5,510 bases of DNA from Micrococcaceae bacterium UBA4005 (GTDB lineage Bacteria; Actinomycetota; Actinomycetes; Actinomycetales; Micrococcaceae), in NCBI GenBank assembly GCA_002384315.1, contig DGBL01000095.1, positions 1,176 through 6,685 of the forward strand. Reading direction: 5' to 3'. Below the pieces are notes generated by a model. It searched no databases, was not told the DNA's origin, and saw only the letters and a list, made by a program, of their open reading frames with translations. Positions 1-4,402 of the stretch are shown here, piece by piece; positions within the stretch are counted from its first letter, which is position 1; each line of letters opens with the position of its first letter. Position numbers and translations under genes: made by a program.

Positions 1-189
1 GCAGTGAGTAAAGCCAAGGCGACGGAAACCAAGCCGGCTGCAACTCCAAAGCCGGCTGCAACTCCGAAGCCCGTCGCAACTCCGAAGCCCAAGGCGGCGC
101 CGAAACCGGCAGCCGCTCCCAAGCCTTCCGGCAAGGCGGCTCCCTCCAAGAGCCCGTCCAGCCGGCCCAAGCCTGGAACCTCCGCCTGA
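1..189 (+). CDS. infC: Translation initiation factor IF-3, C-terminal end (partial, 5' end outside window)
   Basis: The reading frame is open from base 1 to the TGA at 187-189 and shows the last 62 residues. They are almost wholly Lys, Ala, Pro, Thr and Ser, with a six-residue repeat of the KPAATP type and a final RPKPGTSA. No folded IF-3 domain is visible, so the identification rests on position directly before rpmI and rplT, the canonical infC-rpmI-rplT order, and on the basic Ala/Pro-rich tails that actinobacterial IF-3 proteins often carry. IF-3 binds the 30S subunit, prevents premature 50S joining and checks start-codon and initiator-tRNA selection. The GTG at position 4 lies inside the tail and is not a credible start. 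The tail is probably disordered and may bind RNA (inference). Another basic protein with such a tail is possible but unlikely in this context. Confidence 0.82.
   Translation, partial: AVSKAKATETKPAATPKPAATPKPVATPKPKAAPKPAAAPKPSGKAAPSKSPSSRPKPGTSA
31..120 (+). repeat. 18-bp tandem repeat, five units, inside the infC 3' end
   Basis: Five head-to-tail 18-bp units start at 31, 49, 67, 85 and 103. The first two (AAGCCGGCTGCAACTCCR) differ only in their last base, the third differs from the second at a few positions, and the last two have drifted further. They encode KPAATP, KPAATP, KPVATP, KPKAAP and KPAAAP. The unit length is a multiple of three, so gain or loss of units would keep the frame. 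Confidence 0.85.
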
Positions 190-203
190 GGGAAACCTCA
201 GGC
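184..203 (+). other. Perfect hairpin with GAAA tetraloop spanning the infC stop codon
   Basis: The arms at 184-191 (GCCTGAGG) and 196-203 (CCTCAGGC) pair over eight base pairs without mismatch and close a GAAA loop of the stable GNRA class. The infC stop TGA (187-189) lies in the 5' arm. No T-run follows, so this is not a standard intrinsic terminator. It may mark a 3' end, stabilise RNA after processing, or modulate read-through into rpmI (inference). Confidence 0.6.
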
Positions 204-239
204 ACTAAAGGTCCGTCAAGGCGAGACAGTAAATCCAGT

Positions 240-255
240 AGCACCTCCGGGTGCT
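240..255 (+). other. Hairpin with TCCG loop in the infC-rpmI spacer
   Basis: AGCACC (240-245) pairs perfectly with GGTGCT (250-255) around a TCCG loop. In RNA this is a UNCG-type tetraloop, an unusually stable class. It stands six nucleotides before a second hairpin, so the two can form side by side upstream of rpmI. Confidence 0.55.
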
Positions 256-261
256 CTCACA

Positions 262-281
262 CCGTGGGCAACCGCTCACGG
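262..281 (+). other. Hairpin just upstream of the rpmI ribosome binding site
   Basis: CCGTGGGC (262-269) pairs with GCTCACGG (274-281) over eight positions with one G-U wobble (267/276), closing an AACC loop. It ends seven nucleotides before the Shine-Dalgarno sequence at 289-294. A structure here is well placed to affect ribosome access or to serve as a binding site for an autoregulating ribosomal protein (inference). Confidence 0.5.
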
Positions 282-288
282 CTATTCG

Positions 289-294
289 AAGGAG
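289..294 (+). promoter_or_regulatory. Ribosome binding site of rpmI
   Basis: AAGGAG stands ten nucleotides before the ATG at 305. It selects this ATG over the in-frame upstream ATG at 251, which lies inside a hairpin arm and would add 18 residues absent from L35 proteins. Confidence 0.85.
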
Positions 295-304
295 ATCGGT
301 TCCC

Positions 305-499
305 ATGCCGAAGATGAAGACCCACAGCGGAGCCAAGAAGCGCTTCAAGCTCACCGGCAGCGGCAAGCTCAAGCGCCAGCAGGCCAACCGCCGACACTAC
401 CTGGAGCACAAGTCCTCCACCCTGACCCGCCGTCTGGCTGGAGACAAGATTGTCTCAAAGGCTGACACCCGGGCCATCAAGAAGATGCTTGGCGTCTAA
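305..499 (+). CDS. rpmI: 50S ribosomal protein L35 (bL35)
   Basis: This 64-residue, strongly basic protein begins [21 protein letters not shown], the family's hallmark start, followed by [17 protein letters not shown] and a C-terminal [11 protein letters not shown]. Length and sequence match full-length bL35, a small protein buried in the rRNA of the large subunit. The start is fixed by AAGGAG at 289-294. The gene lies 115 bp after infC and 93 bp before rplT, and very likely shares their transcript. The spacer ahead of it folds into hairpins. In Escherichia coli, L20 represses rpmI translation by binding leader RNA (known); whether that happens here is not shown by the sequence. Identification is secure. 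Confidence 0.98.
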   Translation: MPKMKTHSGAKKRFKLTGSGKLKRQQANRRHYLEHKSSTLTRRLAGDKIVSKADTRAIKKMLGV

Positions 500-578
500 C
501 ACATAATTATTTTCTCTCCGGCGCACCGCCAATCGGGTAGCGCACGGCGGCACCACCGTCGCTGGCAGGAGATCTACT

Positions 579-585
579 GAAGGAG
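579..585 (+). promoter_or_regulatory. Ribosome binding site of rplT
   Basis: GAAGGAG stands seven nucleotides before the GTG at 593 and settles that non-ATG start, since the encoded protein then begins [10 protein letters not shown] as L20 proteins do. Confidence 0.85.
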
Positions 586-592
586 TACGCAC

Positions 593-988
593 GTGGCACG
601 TGTGAAGCGGGCGGTCAACGCCCACAAAAAGCGTCGGGTTATTCTTGAGCGCGCCAAGGGCTACCGCGGGCAGCGTTCACGCCTGTACCGCAAAGCCAAA
701 GAGCAGCTGTTGCACTCGTTTGTGTACAGCTATGGGGACCGTCGCAAGCGTAAGGGTGATTTCCGTCGCCTCTGGATCCAGCGCATCAACGCTGCATCCC
801 GCGCGAACGGGCTCACCTACAACCGCCTGATCCAGGGCCTGAAGGCAGCGGAAATCCAGGTGGACCGCCGCATGCTCGCGGATCTTGCCGTTACTGACGC
901 AGGCGCCTTCGCGGCACTCGTGCAGATCGCGAAGGATGCGCTGCCCGCGGACACCTCCGCTCCTGCGCCGTCCGCAGCCAAGGCCTAG
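593..988 (+). CDS. rplT: 50S ribosomal protein L20 (bL20)
   Basis: This 131-residue basic protein starts at GTG with [15 protein letters not shown] and continues through [40 protein letters not shown] and [13 protein letters not shown], all typical of bL20. The N-terminal 60 residues form the long basic rRNA-binding extension and the rest the globular domain. L20 is needed early in 50S assembly and binds 23S rRNA directly. The protein is about ten residues longer than many homologues because of an Ala/Pro/Ser tail after about residue 117, similar in composition to the IF-3 tail. It is cotranscribed with rpmI by position. The TAG stop is overlapped by a GC-rich hairpin. In several bacteria L20 regulates its own operon (known); the target here is not established. 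Confidence 0.98.
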   Translation: MARVKRAVNAHKKRRVILERAKGYRGQRSRLYRKAKEQLLHSFVYSYGDRRKRKGDFRRLWIQRINAASRANGLTYNRLIQGLKAAEIQVDRRMLADLAVTDAGAFAALVQIAKDALPADTSAPAPSAAKA

Positions 989-1016
989 TCAGTTCCGGGA
1001 TTCCCGGTCGCTGACT
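987..1016 (+). terminator. GC-rich hairpin over the rplT stop, terminator-like without a T-run
   Basis: AGTCAG (987-992) pairs with CTGACT (1011-1016), and inside it CCGGG (995-999) pairs with CCCGG (1003-1007) around an ATT loop; a small internal loop separates the two stems. The last two bases of the rplT stop codon start the 5' arm. No T-run follows, so it may be a weak or factor-aided terminator, or a 3'-end stabiliser between rplT and the methyltransferase gene. Confidence 0.5.
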
Positions 1017-1023
1017 GTCGTCG

Positions 1024-1926
1024 ATGAATGTATCCGGACGCCCCCAGGCTCCAGTGATGTCCAATGCCCGAGCCGATCGGGTGAAGGACGTCGCCCGCCT
1101 GGCAGGGCGTCCGGCTCGTTTAAGGCAAAACCGCTTCCTCGCCGAGGGGCCGCAGACCGTGAGGGAAGCGCTACGGCTCCACGTCGAACGGCGCAGCGGC
1201 AGCGCGGTCGGGGTTGTCGATGACCTGTATATAACCGCGGCGACCCTCGACCGACACCCCGACCTTGGCATGCTGGCGGAAACCGCGGGCCTCGAATGCC
1301 GGATCGCCACGGACGAGGTGCTAGCTGCTATGGCCTCCACGGTGACGCCGCAGGGCGTCCTGGCGGTCTGCCGGGAAATCGATATTCCGCTGGAGAAAGT
1401 CCTGGCTGGCAACCCCCGGCTGGTGGCCGTCCTGGTCGAAGTTCGTGATCCGGGCAATGCGGGCACGATCCTCCGCGCAGCGGATTCAGCTGGAGCGGAC
1501 GCCGTGATCGTCACGAGATCCAGCGTGGATCTGTATAACCCCAAGACGGTGCGTTCGACCGTCGGGTCCCTCTTCCATCTCCCGGTGGTACTCGGGATGG
1601 ATGCCAGCGAGGTGTTCGAATCTCTGGCAGCGGCCGGGATCGCTGTGCTTGCAGCGGACGGCTATGGTGCCCATGACCTGCATGACCTGCAGGATGAAAG
1701 CGCACGACGCCGTTTCGGTGCCTCGCCGTCGTCGGCTGGGCCGCGGCTTGAGAATCCCACGGCCTGGCTGTTCGGCAACGAGGCGCAGGGTTTGCCCGCC
1801 GCCGCGCTTGAGGCCGCTGACTACCGGGTAGCCGTTCCGTTGTATGGTCAGGCTGAAAGCCTGAATGTCGGCACCGCAGCTACGGTGTGCCTGTACGCTT
1901 CCGCCCGCTCACAGCGGAAAATCTGA
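1024..1926 (+). CDS. SpoU/TrmH-family RNA 2'-O-ribose methyltransferase
   Basis: This protein of up to 300 residues has the layout of SpoU-class rRNA methyltransferases. An N-terminal substrate-binding part (about 15-115) contains QNRFLAEGPQTVREAL and VTPQGVLAV. The SAM-binding trefoil-knot domain follows with all three family motifs: RDPGNAGTILRAADSAGAD (141-159, with N145 and R151), WLFGNEAQGLP (248-258) and VPLYGQAESLNVGTAA (271-286). Such enzymes methylate a ribose 2'-OH in rRNA or tRNA using S-adenosylmethionine; the target nucleotide cannot be read from sequence. The place after rplT matches the actinobacterial tsnR-like gene, but no thiostrepton-resistance role is implied. Residues 217-240 form a low-complexity insertion before motif 2. 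The start is uncertain: ATG 1024, GTG 1054, ATG 1057 and GTG 1081 are in frame and none has a clear Shine-Dalgarno sequence. Confidence 0.93.
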   Translation: MNVSGRPQAPVMSNARADRVKDVARLAGRPARLRQNRFLAEGPQTVREALRLHVERRSGSAVGVVDDLYITAATLDRHPDLGMLAETAGLECRIATDEVLAAMASTVTPQGVLAVCREIDIPLEKVLAGNPRLVAVLVEVRDPGNAGTILRAADSAGADAVIVTRSSVDLYNPKTVRSTVGSLFHLPVVLGMDASEVFESLAAAGIAVLAADGYGAHDLHDLQDESARRRFGASPSSAGPRLENPTAWLFGNEAQGLPAAALEAADYRVAVPLYGQAESLNVGTAATVCLYASARSQRKI

Positions 1927-1929
1927 GCG
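1906..1929 (+). other. Inverted repeat over the methyltransferase stop codon
   Basis: CGCTCA (1906-1911) and TGAGCG (1924-1929) are perfect complements around a 12-nt loop, and the stop TGA (1924-1926) is in the 3' arm. It lies at the convergent junction with the exporter gene, whose stop is 28 bp further on. There is no T-run on either strand, so a terminator role is only possible. Six base pairs with a 12-nt loop can occur by chance. Confidence 0.3.
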
Positions 1930-1954
1930 TACGGTTGTCCCCGGTCGACGCGGG

Positions 1955-3178
1955 TCACCCGGAGCTGGTTGTCGGTCCGGGTGCGGCAGGTCGGCGTACT
2001 CGGTCCAGATATCCGCTGGTGAAGGCGACACCTAGCCCGACCACGGCCAGTGCGGCGCCCACGAGGGCGGGCGCGGTATAGCCCCACCCCAAGGCAATTA
2101 CTACTCCGCCGAGAAAGGCGCCCAGCGCGTTGGCAGTATTCAGGGCGGCGTGGATGAGGGAGGATGCCAGCGACGGTGCGTCCGGGGAGACATCCAGCAG
2201 CCGGATCTGCAGCGAGGGAACCAGCATGGAGCCGGTCGCTCCGATGAGGAAGACAAATATCAGCGCCGTGGGCGCCCAGAGCGCGGCGGCAGAGAAGGCC
2301 AGCAGCGAGACGGCGATGACACCCATCATGGAGTAGATGGTGCCCATCACCGAGATGTCGGCCATGCGACCGCCGACCATATTGCCGGCCACCATGCCCA
2401 GCCCGTAGAGGGCCACCACCACGGGCAACACGGCTTCCGGCAAGCCGGTGACCTCGGTCATGGTGGGGGAAATGTAGGTATAAACAGCGAAGAATCCGCC
2501 AAAACCGACAATCCCTATCAGCAGGGTCATCCACACCTGGAGCCGGCGGAAAGCACCGAGCTCACGGCGAATACTGGCGTCCTGGTGGACTGCCTGGGCC
2601 GGGACGTAGCGTGTAATCATGGCGACGGTCAGCAGGCCGATTGCGCCCACCAGCAGGAACATGGTCCGCCAGCCGAATTGTTGACCCAGCCAGGTCGCGA
2701 ACGGAACCCCGATCACATTGGCGATACTCAGCCCCATCATGACCATCGCTACGGTCCAGGCTCTCCGGGTGGGAGCGGCCAGTGAGGCGGCGATCACCGC
2801 GGCGACGCCGAAGAAGGCGCCGTGCGGAAGCCCAGAGATGAAACGGGTGAACAGGAGCCAGCCGTAATCGACGGCGAAAAACGATGAAAGGTTTCCGGCC
2901 GCGAAGAGAAGCATGAGGCCGATCGCCACGCGTTTGCGCGGCAGACGGGCCGTCGCGGTGGCCAGCAGCGGTGCGCCGACGACGACGCCGATTGCGTAGG
3001 CGGAGATTACATGGCCGCCGGTGGGCACGGCGATTCCGAGGTCCCGCACCATTTCCTGCAGCAGCCCCATGATGGCGAATTCTGTGGTCCCGATCCCAAA
3101 TCCACCCATGGCGAGCGCGATGATCGCGAGACTGAGTTGGCGTTCGGACAAGGCAGGGGCGTGACGAACTGGCGTCAT
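1955..3178 (-). CDS. MFS transporter, DHA1-type drug/sugar efflux family
   Basis: The 407-residue protein has the size and 12-helix hydrophobic pattern of the major facilitator superfamily, acting in the cell membrane as a proton-linked exporter (family knowledge). Family signatures include GTTEFAIMGLLQEMVRDLGI at 30-49 in helix 1 and the following loop, a basic helix 2-3 loop ending ARLPRKR (77-83), RFISGLPHGAFFG (112-124) in helix 4, and a motif C-like stretch GVPFATWLGQQFGWR (157-171) in helix 5. A central loop (about 192-212) joins the two halves. The best match is the AraJ/YdhP/Cmx-like branch, often annotated as arabinose or chloramphenicol efflux; the substrate cannot be inferred. The frame is open further upstream to a TTG at 3334, but the added part is Pro/Ala-rich and non-membrane, so ATG 3178 is preferred despite a weak Shine-Dalgarno sequence. 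It is divergent from the Nudix gene and convergent with the methyltransferase gene. Confidence 0.92.
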   Translation of the reverse strand: MTPVRHAPALSERQLSLAIIALAMGGFGIGTTEFAIMGLLQEMVRDLGIAVPTGGHVISAYAIGVVVGAPLLATATARLPRKRVAIGLMLLFAAGNLSSFFAVDYGWLLFTRFISGLPHGAFFGVAAVIAASLAAPTRRAWTVAMVMMGLSIANVIGVPFATWLGQQFGWRTMFLLVGAIGLLTVAMITRYVPAQAVHQDASIRRELGAFRRLQVWMTLLIGIVGFGGFFAVYTYISPTMTEVTGLPEAVLPVVVALYGLGMVAGNMVGGRMADISVMGTIYSMMGVIAVSLLAFSAAALWAPTALIFVFLIGATGSMLVPSLQIRLLDVSPDAPSLASSLIHAALNTANALGAFLGGVVIALGWGYTAPALVGAALAVVGLGVAFTSGYLDRVRRPAAPGPTTSSG

Positions 3179-3191
3179 GGGTCTCAATTCG

Positions 3192-3207
3192 GGGTGCAGG
3201 GGTGCAG
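3192..3207. repeat. Two tandem copies of GGGTGCAG in the MFS gene leader
   Basis: The octamer occurs at 3192-3199 and 3200-3207 with no gap, between the predicted MFS transcription start and its ATG at 3178. It is too short to assign a role. Confidence 0.5.
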
Positions 3208-3230
3208 GACAAGCGGTCAGTGGTGGGGTG

Positions 3231-3259
3231 GTTATCGCACCAAGGGACGCCGTTGTCCC
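3231..3259 (-). promoter_or_regulatory. Candidate promoter of the MFS exporter gene
   Basis: Read on the minus strand, GGGACA (3259-3254) and GATAAC (3236-3231) are separated by 17 nt, and TGC directly before the second hexamer resembles an extended -10. Each hexamer matches four of six consensus bases. The predicted start near 3224 gives a leader of about 45 nt. It is the best candidate seen in the spacer, not a certain one. Confidence 0.4.
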
Positions 3260-3260
3260 T
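3243..3260. promoter_or_regulatory. Perfect inverted repeat overlapping the MFS promoter, possible operator
   Basis: AGGGAC (3243-3248) and GTCCCT (3255-3260) are exact reverse complements with a 6-bp spacer, so half-site centres are about 12 bp apart, compatible with a dimeric repressor. The repeat covers the proposed -35 hexamer and part of the spacer. No regulator gene lies next to it in this window. A second, shorter repeat, CCCGC/GCGGG, lies at 3276-3290. Confidence 0.4.
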
Positions 3261-3339
3261 GCCAACTCTAGTGGTCCCGCCCGATGCGGGGTAGCTGCCG
3301 CGCATTCAGGAGGATTCCGGAAAAATCGGCGCAACGCCC

Positions 3340-3345
3340 TAGGCT
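3340..3345 (+). promoter_or_regulatory. -10 element of a leaderless promoter for the Nudix gene
   Basis: TAGGCT fits the actinobacterial TANNNT -10 consensus and ends six nucleotides before the GTG start at 3352, the spacing at which transcription would begin on the start codon itself. No Shine-Dalgarno sequence lies at a usable distance. The first three bases form an in-frame TAG, so translation of this frame cannot begin further upstream. A -35 element is poor; an 8-bp palindrome TTCCGGAA (3315-3322) occupies that area. Confidence 0.6.
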
Positions 3346-3351
3346 CGTAGT

Positions 3352-3792
3352 GTGCCTATCAACAGCCCTCCCCAGCAGATAGTCGGCGCAGCGATCGTGA
3401 ATTCGCTCCTTAGCCCCACCGTGTTACTGGTGGCCCGCCGCACGGCTCCTGCCCAGTTTGCTGGGATGTGGGAGTTTCCCGGCGGCAAAGTGGAACCGGG
3501 AGAAACTGTAACCGGCGCCCTCCACCGCGAGCTGCGGGAGGAACTCGGAGTGGATGTGCGACTCGGCGCCGAGGTGCCCGGCCCGCTGCCGGGGGGCTGG
3601 CCGTTGAACGCACGTGCGGTGATGCGGGTGTGGCTGGCCGAAGTCATCGCCGGCGAACCGGCTCCGCTCGAAGACCATGACGAGTTGCGGTGGGTGCGGC
3701 TTACCGGTTCCGCCGAACTGGAGGAACTGAACTGGATTCCCGCCGACCGGCCCATTCTCGACGCCCTGAATCTATGCGTGAAGGGGCCGTGA
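3352..3792 (+). CDS. MutT-like Nudix hydrolase
   Basis: This 146-residue protein carries a complete Nudix box at residues 45-67. G45, E51, R59, E60, E63, E64 and G66 match the GX5EX7REUXEEXGU signature, and these acidic residues bind the catalytic divalent metal. WEFPGGK before it and LREELG within it are typical of the MutT/NudG branch, which hydrolyses nucleoside triphosphates such as oxidised dGTP to monophosphate and pyrophosphate, cleansing the nucleotide pool (family knowledge). The exact substrate is not determined. Length is normal for a single-domain cytoplasmic enzyme. The start is GTG 3352: an in-frame TAG stands 12 bases upstream and the next methionine (M39) would remove the first strand. 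The transcript appears leaderless. It is divergent from the MFS gene, and the following gene has its own promoter. Confidence 0.93.
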   Translation: MPINSPPQQIVGAAIVNSLLSPTVLLVARRTAPAQFAGMWEFPGGKVEPGETVTGALHRELREELGVDVRLGAEVPGPLPGGWPLNARAVMRVWLAEVIAGEPAPLEDHDELRWVRLTGSAELEELNWIPADRPILDALNLCVKGP

Positions 3793-3818
3793 ACGGGCGG
3801 GTTTTGTTGGTGCTGCCG

Positions 3819-3848
3819 TTGACTCGATCGCTGGGCAAGACCTACAAT
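3819..3848 (+). promoter_or_regulatory. Strong housekeeping-type promoter of the DUF4242 gene
   Basis: TTGACT (3819-3824) and TACAAT (3843-3848) each match five of six consensus bases and are 18 nt apart. Transcription would begin near 3855, giving a leader of about 40 nt. It lies wholly in the intergenic spacer after the Nudix stop. Confidence 0.75.
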
Positions 3849-3884
3849 TAGCGGGTCCACACACCGTTTAATGGGGGACTTTTT

Positions 3885-3889
3885 GGAGG
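3885..3889 (+). promoter_or_regulatory. Ribosome binding site of the DUF4242 gene
   Basis: GGAGG is followed by two adjacent ATG codons, at 3893 and 3896. The gap is three nucleotides to the first and six to the second, which favours 3896. The protein then begins MPEYMDVHRN, as relatives recalled from the family do. Confidence 0.75.
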
Positions 3890-3895
3890 GTCATG

Positions 3896-4144
3896 ATGCC
3901 TGAATATATGGATGTACACCGGAATATGACAGGCATTACCGCAGAGGACCTGAAGGCCGCCCATGAAGCGGATCTGGCCATCCAAGGCGAAGAAGGCGTG
4001 GAGTTTAAGAAAGCTTGGGCCGATCCGGAAAGCGGTGTGATCTATTGCCTTTCAGAGGCTCCGTCCGCCGAAGCTGTGCAGCGAATCCATGAGCGCGCAG
4101 GACACCGGGCTGACGAGGTTCACGCAGTGCCGCTGTCGGTCTAG
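3896..4144 (+). CDS. DUF4242 / SCO4226-family small (nickel-binding) protein
   Basis: The 82-residue protein begins MPEYMDVHRN and continues with VIYCLSEAP (48-56) and HERAGHRADEVHAV (65-78). These are the conserved blocks of the DUF4242 family as I know it, whose Streptomyces member SCO4226 was described as nickel-binding with a ferredoxin-like fold. It has no signal peptide or membrane segment, so it should be cytoplasmic. Potential metal ligands seen here are H8, H23, C51, H65, H70 and H76; which of them bind metal is not known to me. The family's physiological role is unclear. It has its own near-consensus promoter, strong ribosome binding site and downstream terminator-like hairpin, suggesting a well-expressed monocistronic gene. 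An alternative start at ATG 3893 adds one residue. Confidence 0.85.
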   Translation: MPEYMDVHRNMTGITAEDLKAAHEADLAIQGEEGVEFKKAWADPESGVIYCLSEAPSAEAVQRIHERAGHRADEVHAVPLSV

Positions 4145-4163
4145 TCAACCGGTATCCCGGACC

Positions 4164-4213
4164 AGCACGTCCGCGATCTCGTAGAAGCGATCGCGAGGGC
4201 GGCGGTGCTTTTA
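4164..4213 (+). terminator. Likely intrinsic terminator after the DUF4242 gene
   Basis: AGCAC (4164-4168) pairs with GTGCT (4205-4209) and, after a 2+2 mismatch, CCGC (4171-4174) pairs with GCGG (4199-4202). An inner GATC/GATC pairing (4175-4178 with 4189-4192) can cap the stem, leaving an asymmetric bulge. The stem runs into TTTT (4209-4212). The stem is imperfect and the T-run short, but position and polarity fit. Confidence 0.5.
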
Positions 4214-4257
4214 TGACCCGGGGGCTGTCCGCAGCAACCGGGCCAACGGGCAGATCC

Positions 4258-4295
4258 GCTGGGGTACGCAAGTTTTTGCGAAGGATCACCCCAGC
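4258..4295 (+). other. Two-tier hairpin in the region upstream of the protease gene
   Basis: GCTGGGGT (4258-4265) and ACCCCAGC (4288-4295) are perfect 8-bp complements. Inside them CGCAA (4267-4271) and TTGCG (4276-4280) form a second perfect stem with a GTTT loop, leaving one unpaired base on one side and seven on the other. No T-run follows, so it is not a standard terminator. It may be an RNA element, if transcribed, or a protein-binding site. The remaining 4145-4402 spacer shows only the terminator, this element, the palindrome at 4364 and the ribosome binding site. A lone TACGCT at 4323-4328 is a possible -10, but its -35 is poor. Confidence 0.5.
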
Positions 4296-4363
4296 TTCTG
4301 AAGCAGGCTTCCTACCCGGGCCTACGCTGGTGAGGACGGGCTGGGAGGCACACGCCAAACACA

Positions 4364-4375
4364 CCGTCCGGACGG
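4364..4375. promoter_or_regulatory. 12-bp perfect palindrome upstream of the protease gene
   Basis: CCGTCCGGACGG is its own reverse complement and ends 17 nt before the ribosome binding site of the protease gene. This is a plausible operator position, or a short structure in the leader, but the bases are GC-rich and no partner site is seen. Confidence 0.35.
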
Positions 4376-4392
4376 CCCTACCATCAGCCCCA

Positions 4393-4398
4393 GAAGGA
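4393..4398 (+). promoter_or_regulatory. Ribosome binding site of the protease gene
   Basis: GAAGGA stands four nucleotides before the ATG at 4403, a slightly short spacing. It supports this start, which also gives a complete signal peptide. Confidence 0.65.
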
Positions 4399-4402
4399 CC
4401 CC

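Noticed and set aside
4..189. GTG at position 4 as start of a separate 61-residue Lys/Pro/Ala-rich protein
   Set aside because: The frame is open to the window edge, there is no room to see a binding site, and the context fits the end of infC.
251..304. Upstream ATG extending L35 by 18 residues
   Set aside because: L35 proteins begin [13 protein letters not shown], and AAGGAG is correctly placed only for ATG 305.
526..550. CCGCC/GGCGG stem in the rpmI-rplT spacer
   Set aside because: Only five base pairs with a 15-nt loop in GC-rich DNA; expected by chance.
891..1544. 217-residue minus-strand ORF opposite rplT and the methyltransferase gene
   Set aside because: Arg/Ser/Ala-rich composition without a recognisable domain, opposite two well-identified genes.
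3179..3334. N-terminal extension of the exporter to TTG 3334
   Set aside because: The added 52 residues are Pro/Ala-rich, lack membrane character, and would overlap the divergent promoter region.
3787..3805. Intrinsic terminator after the Nudix gene (CCG/CGG followed by TTTT)
   Set aside because: The stem is only three base pairs and the T-run is separated from it by several bases.
4213..4402. Riboswitch (c-di-AMP, SAM or guanidine type) upstream of the protease gene
   Set aside because: I compared the conserved core motifs I remember and found none; only the hairpin and palindrome stand out.
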